A DNA stretch of 64,000 nt from Marchantia polymorpha subsp. ruderalis (taxonomy: Eukaryota; Streptophyta; Marchantiopsida; Marchantiales; Marchantiaceae), in assembly GCA_037833965.1 (NCBI GenBank), contig AP031355.1:13541501-13605500 (forward strand), written 5' to 3'. Under the pieces are notes generated by a model, which did not search any database, was not told the origin of the DNA, and saw only the letters and a program-made list of their open reading frames with translations. Within the stretch, counting starts at the first letter, position 1; each line of letters opens with the position of its first letter. A program made the position numbers and the translations under genes. Shown one piece after another: positions 60,134 to 64,000 of this stretch.

Positions 60134-60445
60134 AGGGCCACCCGTAGCCACCTACCGTCAGATGGGCATCCAGCTGGAGCTGTCGCCCAACTGGCCGACC
60201 TGGACTCACACTACAGAAGTGAACTCCGAACCGTGTTGAGATCATTTTATGAGCCACTTCCAGCTTGCGCGGCCAAGTTCATTTGCGAGAAAAATGTGAG
60301 AACGTTCTTCAGCTTCATCAACACACTGTGGAGCGTTGTTTGTTGGCGCCGAGTTTCGGATCGGAATTTGATCATCCTTTTGGTCTTTAGTTATCTCTTT
60401 CCACACTGTCTGTATTACGAGGTCTACATTTTCTCCTCGATCTGA
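60134..60445 (+). CDS. Dbl-homology (RhoGEF-like) domain segment
   Basis: After an acceptor-like ACCTGCAG, an open frame reads LADLDSHYRSELRTVLRSFY then EPLPACAAKFICEKNVRTFF then SFINTLWSV. The spacing Y...L......F..PL, then F, then an (F)(F)..I..LW pattern fits conserved region 1 of Dbl-homology domains, as in Vav (YTDTLGSIQQHFLKPL ... IIFINIEDLL). DH domains load GTP on Rho-family GTPases. Only the first third of a DH domain is present in this frame; the rest was not located downstream. The upstream frame overlaps it out of phase. The call rests on pattern memory, so treat it as tentative. Confidence 0.4.
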   Translation, partial: RATRSHLPSDGHPAGAVAQLADLDSHYRSELRTVLRSFYEPLPACAAKFICEKNVRTFFSFINTLWSVVCWRRVSDRNLIILLVFSYLFPHCLYYEVYIFSSI

Positions 60446-63150
60446 GATTTAGCCCGTCAAATTCTGTCTTGATTAATATGGTAAACGAGAAAATCACCGA
60501 TGCTACTTTTCTGTAGTTTAGGGTTGCCATGGTAATGGTCCCATGTTTGCGTCCCTGGAGAATCTGTATTGCAGAAGAAGCTGGGGAGATAAGGCCTTCT
60601 AATTGAGATAAATGAACCAGAGACCAAGGGAGGTTGTTACAACAGATTAAGGCTAAGCCTGAGTGTGCCTAACGCCTCTGATACCTTGCTCCGGGCTTCC
60701 TATCTTTTTCTTCGAATTTTTTGTCTTTGCGAATCCGCACATTTTGCTGTTGTCTGAAGACATTTGCGCAGTCATTTTTGCTCCGTGTTAGACGACAAAC
60801 CTCTTTACAAAGCCGTATATCCATTTGTCAAACAGAAAGTGAGAAGTCCGCTTCTGATCTTATTCGCGATCGTTCTACGCAGTGAGATCGAGCGAGATTT
60901 TTTCGATACCAACATGTGTATGTAATATGCGGTTTCCTCACATTTCCACGTTCTCAATTGCAAGCTATATTCTGAGTCAGTCATTCTGAGAGTCTCCATA
61001 GTTATCTTGCGGAAATGGTTTGGACGTTAATAATATTCTATTCCATTTACAATCTGAGTTCAGACTGATCTTATTTTGAGGAAATTTCAGCCCGCATTCC
61101 TGATATCACTTTACATCAGAAGTTAGTTTAAGATGCAATCCTGCGAAATTCAAGAACTCTTACAATGATGTTGCAGTACACACTATACGCCTGAAGTTGT
61201 CAATATCTGCGAAGATATATGTGAAACTTATAGCTCGTGCCTCGTCATCAGTGATGATGAGGTTAACACATTTCACCCAGAAAAGCTCAGTGAGAAGAAC
61301 CACGAGTTGGTATCTAGGATTTATTTCAAGCGATTTAAACCTGTGGACCATGCTTATAAAGTGTATCATGTGTATGAAGTGTCCTCGGTGTACAGGTCAT
61401 TCCATTTCATGATTACAATCCTGTCAACCCAGAGGAGGAGCCTCATCTTATCTGTGTGAATATAGCTCGGTGAGTCTTTTAATCCTTGCTTAAATGAAGT
61501 TGAATTAGGTTTCTCGATTCTCTAGTTTCAAATGTATATATCAAGCAGTCTGGGAACATGAAATCCTGACAATGCTGAGAAACTATTATTTCAAATTTGC
61601 TGCTGTAGTAACTTGTAGTGGACATTACCTAAGCCGTTGTGTTCAGTTCTCTTCCCTTTTGAACTGTTAGTTGGAGCTCCGCAGTACGTGTTTGTTTACT
61701 GCCTAGATTCCTTTGTAGGACATGGTATAGCAGCTCAAATTACCTGGCTGGACCTTTCAAATAGATAGCAAAACAATTCAAGTTTTCTTTTGATACGGTA
61801 TCAAGTATTTGTGTTTTGTGTTTGGATAATGATAACCCTTTTGAGCACAACTTGGAGCTCTAGCTTTTTCATTGCTTGAAATGAAAACACCATCTAGGAT
61901 CAAAAGCTAGAGATTTCGTAGTAAGATTCCGATCCAGCTCACTGGGACACAAATTCGCGATACCGTGATATTGAAAGTGTGTGTGCATTGGAGAAATGTC
62001 CGTAAAATGATGATCTCCTTTTGATGGTATTTTGGACACTCGTTTGTAACCGCAGATAATAACAGGTGCTCGAAGCTACAAAGACAGATATACGATGTTT
62101 GATAATCTGTACTTTTGCTCTGAAGTTTGCTTACCAGCAGCTTCATGTTCCGATTCATAGAATCAAGTGAATTTGGGTGTTTTTATCATCTGCTTTATAT
62201 GGTAAAATTTGACCTGTCATAACGTTGAAAAGGTTTTCTAGTTTATGTGGTAGTCTCTGTCTGAGGATATGTGAAATGGACCAGATAGAAGATATACCCA
62301 GAAGATCTCAAAATGTTGATCAGGGATTAAAGCATCTGTTAGTTATGAACGACTACACTGCACGGGCTGTAACTTCAAAAGCACAAGTTCTGTATACGCT
62401 GTCCTTAAATTTGCTCCGAAGACCATGATTGGTTCTTAAGTTGTTCGGACAAAGCGTTTTCCGCCTGCAATTGTTCCTTGTTTGATTCTCCATGTCTGTC
62501 CTCTGTTGGGGACAGGAAGGACATGTTTCTGATATATTACATTTGACTTCTATCTCGTATTTCCTTTGTTAACCAAGTTTTTGTCAATCCCAGCTTGGTG
62601 AGCAAAATCTTCACAGTCGAGTGTTTTGAAGAGTTTTGGTTCTTAGTTTGACTGTCTCAGCACAGTTGCATTAGTCGTGTTGTCACTTATGGCTTTTAAT
62701 GTATCTTTCCTTCATTTTTATCCCCAATTACTTAAATTTAAGGGACAGGATTCTCCATCGTTCATTCAATCATCTGATCACTAAGGAAGTGCGAAGTGAA
62801 GATGGCTATCTAATCGAAGCCATTGAGCTCAAATATGTTAGTCCTGGGTGTTGCGCTTGGAGAATGGGATTTCGACTTTGAACTACTGACAGACCAAATT
62901 TGAGATCGACCGAATGTGATTTGTCAGTTGGAGACAAATTCTTCAGGTTCATTCTTTGCTTCAGCGAACTTCATCCCGGGCAATCAAGAAATTGATGAAG
63001 TCGGCGTGCAATTTCAGATGTGTTATCCGAGGTATGTATATCAGGAAACTGTTTTCAAAGTCTTGACTGGTGACAATATACATAACATTTCGTTGACAAG
63101 AGTGTTAAGTCATGATATGAAGTCAGTGTTAAGTTATGATCGTAAGTAAA
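60446..63150 (+). other. Mid-GC region with further plus-strand coding-like stretches
   Basis: Stretches that look coding include PLYKAVYPFVKQKVRSPLLI (about 60795-60855), a run from HYTPEVVNICEDICETYSSC to NHELVSRIYFKRFKP (61180-61350), an exon-like VIPFHDYNPVNPEEEPHLIC between AG and GTGAGT (about 61398-61470), LKHLLVMNDYTARAVTSKAQ (62225-62428), SFNHLITKEVRSEDGYLIEA (62760-62820) and an exon-like end before GTATGT at about 63033. No domains named. They may continue the DH-like gene. Confidence 0.25.
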
Positions 63151-63174
63151 CAATATTTTGGTTTAGAGTTTTGA

Positions 63175-63490
63175 ATCAAAGTTAAATTCTGTTTTAATTG
63201 AGAAAAATGTTTTACCATGTTTGTGGATAGAAGTTAATTTTTTTAAATAAATATAATTATTAATTAGATAATTAAACATATTTCTGTTTTTAAATACAAT
63301 ATATTAATTTTTAAAAATATTTTAATTTAATTAGAAAATATTTTTTATTATATAAATTAATAAATTAGCAGTCATGAAATATATTTTATCAAATATATAA
63401 TTTTTAATTTTTAAAAAAAGATATAATAAAATATATTTTATTGACTGTTAAATTATTATATTTTTAGAAATAAAACATATGAATCAATAA
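63175..63490. other. Extremely AT-rich tract
   Basis: Nearly pure A/T sequence with a few C/G, no coding potential, bounded sharply on both sides by mid-GC DNA. Confidence 0.8.
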
Positions 63491-64000
63491 TTCCGCGAAA
63501 TTAACTCAAATTCATACCTTGACCTTCTAGTCCAATGATTAGAATCATTTAAGCATGTACTTTTAGATGTACAATGACTAGAATTTTGTTCCCTGGTCAA
63601 TATTTGGGATAAAGTGACATTGTCCTGCATCGATCAGAATCTCGTGTCACAATTTTCGTCGTGCAATTAGTGCATGTCAGAGTCAAACATGTAATTGGAA
63701 TTTGTCAGTAACCCACAGGTACTCGTTCGAAGGTTGCAAGGTTGAAATTTGCTGACGTGGTCATGATGATCTTCACTGTGTACTGTATTGTACAGACTAA
63801 AAGCACCGAAGAGTAAATTGACATTAGCTCTCCGGTCCAAAACTCAGACATTACTAACGTACTTTTTGTCTTTTTTCCCTGGGTATGGACGTCTCTGTTT
63901 TGACCGACAGATCTTTGTTTAAGTTGATGTTCCAAAAGTTAGGCTCACATTTTACATCATTCTTCGTCTTTGGGAAATCCGTGGCAGTGCGAATACCATG
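63491..64000. other. Mid-GC end of window, nothing recognised
   Basis: One minus-strand frame at 63705-63935 (76 codons) matches no family. No repeat noticed. Confidence 0.4.

Noticed and set aside
1-64000. CRISPR arrays, rRNA genes, attachment sites
   Set aside because: No regularly spaced short repeats with unique spacers, no rRNA-like conserved blocks, and no bacterial gene layout.

Overview
This is a eukaryotic nuclear window: spliced exons with GT/AG borders, hAT DNA transposons and no bacterial layout. The organism cannot be fixed from the sequence. The better-preserved hAT transposase resembles, from memory, proteins common in oomycetes, but the host-gene introns (up to 2.8 kb) are long for that group. 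A moss, a holozoan protist or another protist remains possible. Composition is a sharp mosaic: blocks of roughly 40-45% GC that hold all gene-like material alternate with very AT-rich blocks with no credible coding content.

Layout. 1-5442 (minus strand) holds the first four coding exons of a dipeptidyl peptidase III (peptidase family M49) gene. They are correctly phased and the gene runs off the left edge. 5443-6900 is its upstream flank and a GC-rich stretch with a two-copy 120-bp repeat and a 205-codon open frame of unknown meaning. 6980-7290 carries a cluster of short hairpins. 7.3-14.7 kb is mostly AT-rich. 15.2-19.6 kb holds two hAT transposons lying head to head: an older one on the minus strand and a younger one on the plus strand with recognisable ends and near-identical 8-bp flanks.

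20.5-36.8 kb is dominated by a near-perfect tandem duplication of a 7.78-kb unit (21201-28981 and 28982-36766). Its left edge falls inside one arm of a 99-bp inverted repeat. Each unit holds two small hAT-type MITEs in opposite orientation, one with a perfect 8-bp target duplication and an independent empty-site copy beside it, plus a GC-rich island and several tight palindromes.

36.8-38.9 kb is AT-rich. From 38.9 to 63.1 kb, with AT-rich breaks at 45.0-45.7 and 50.4-51.4 kb, many short coding-like stretches occur on both strands. I could not chain them into intact genes: neighbouring stretches often switch frame with no room for an intron, so much of this may be decayed. The best match is a Dbl-homology (RhoGEF-like) segment at 60134-60445. 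A 97-bp tandem pair with C/D-snoRNA-like boxes lies at 47556-47749. No rRNA, tRNA or CRISPR array was seen.

The most unusual features are the young tandem duplication broken inside an inverted-repeat arm, the MITE with its built-in empty site, and a recurring class of tight, nearly perfect hairpins scattered over the window.
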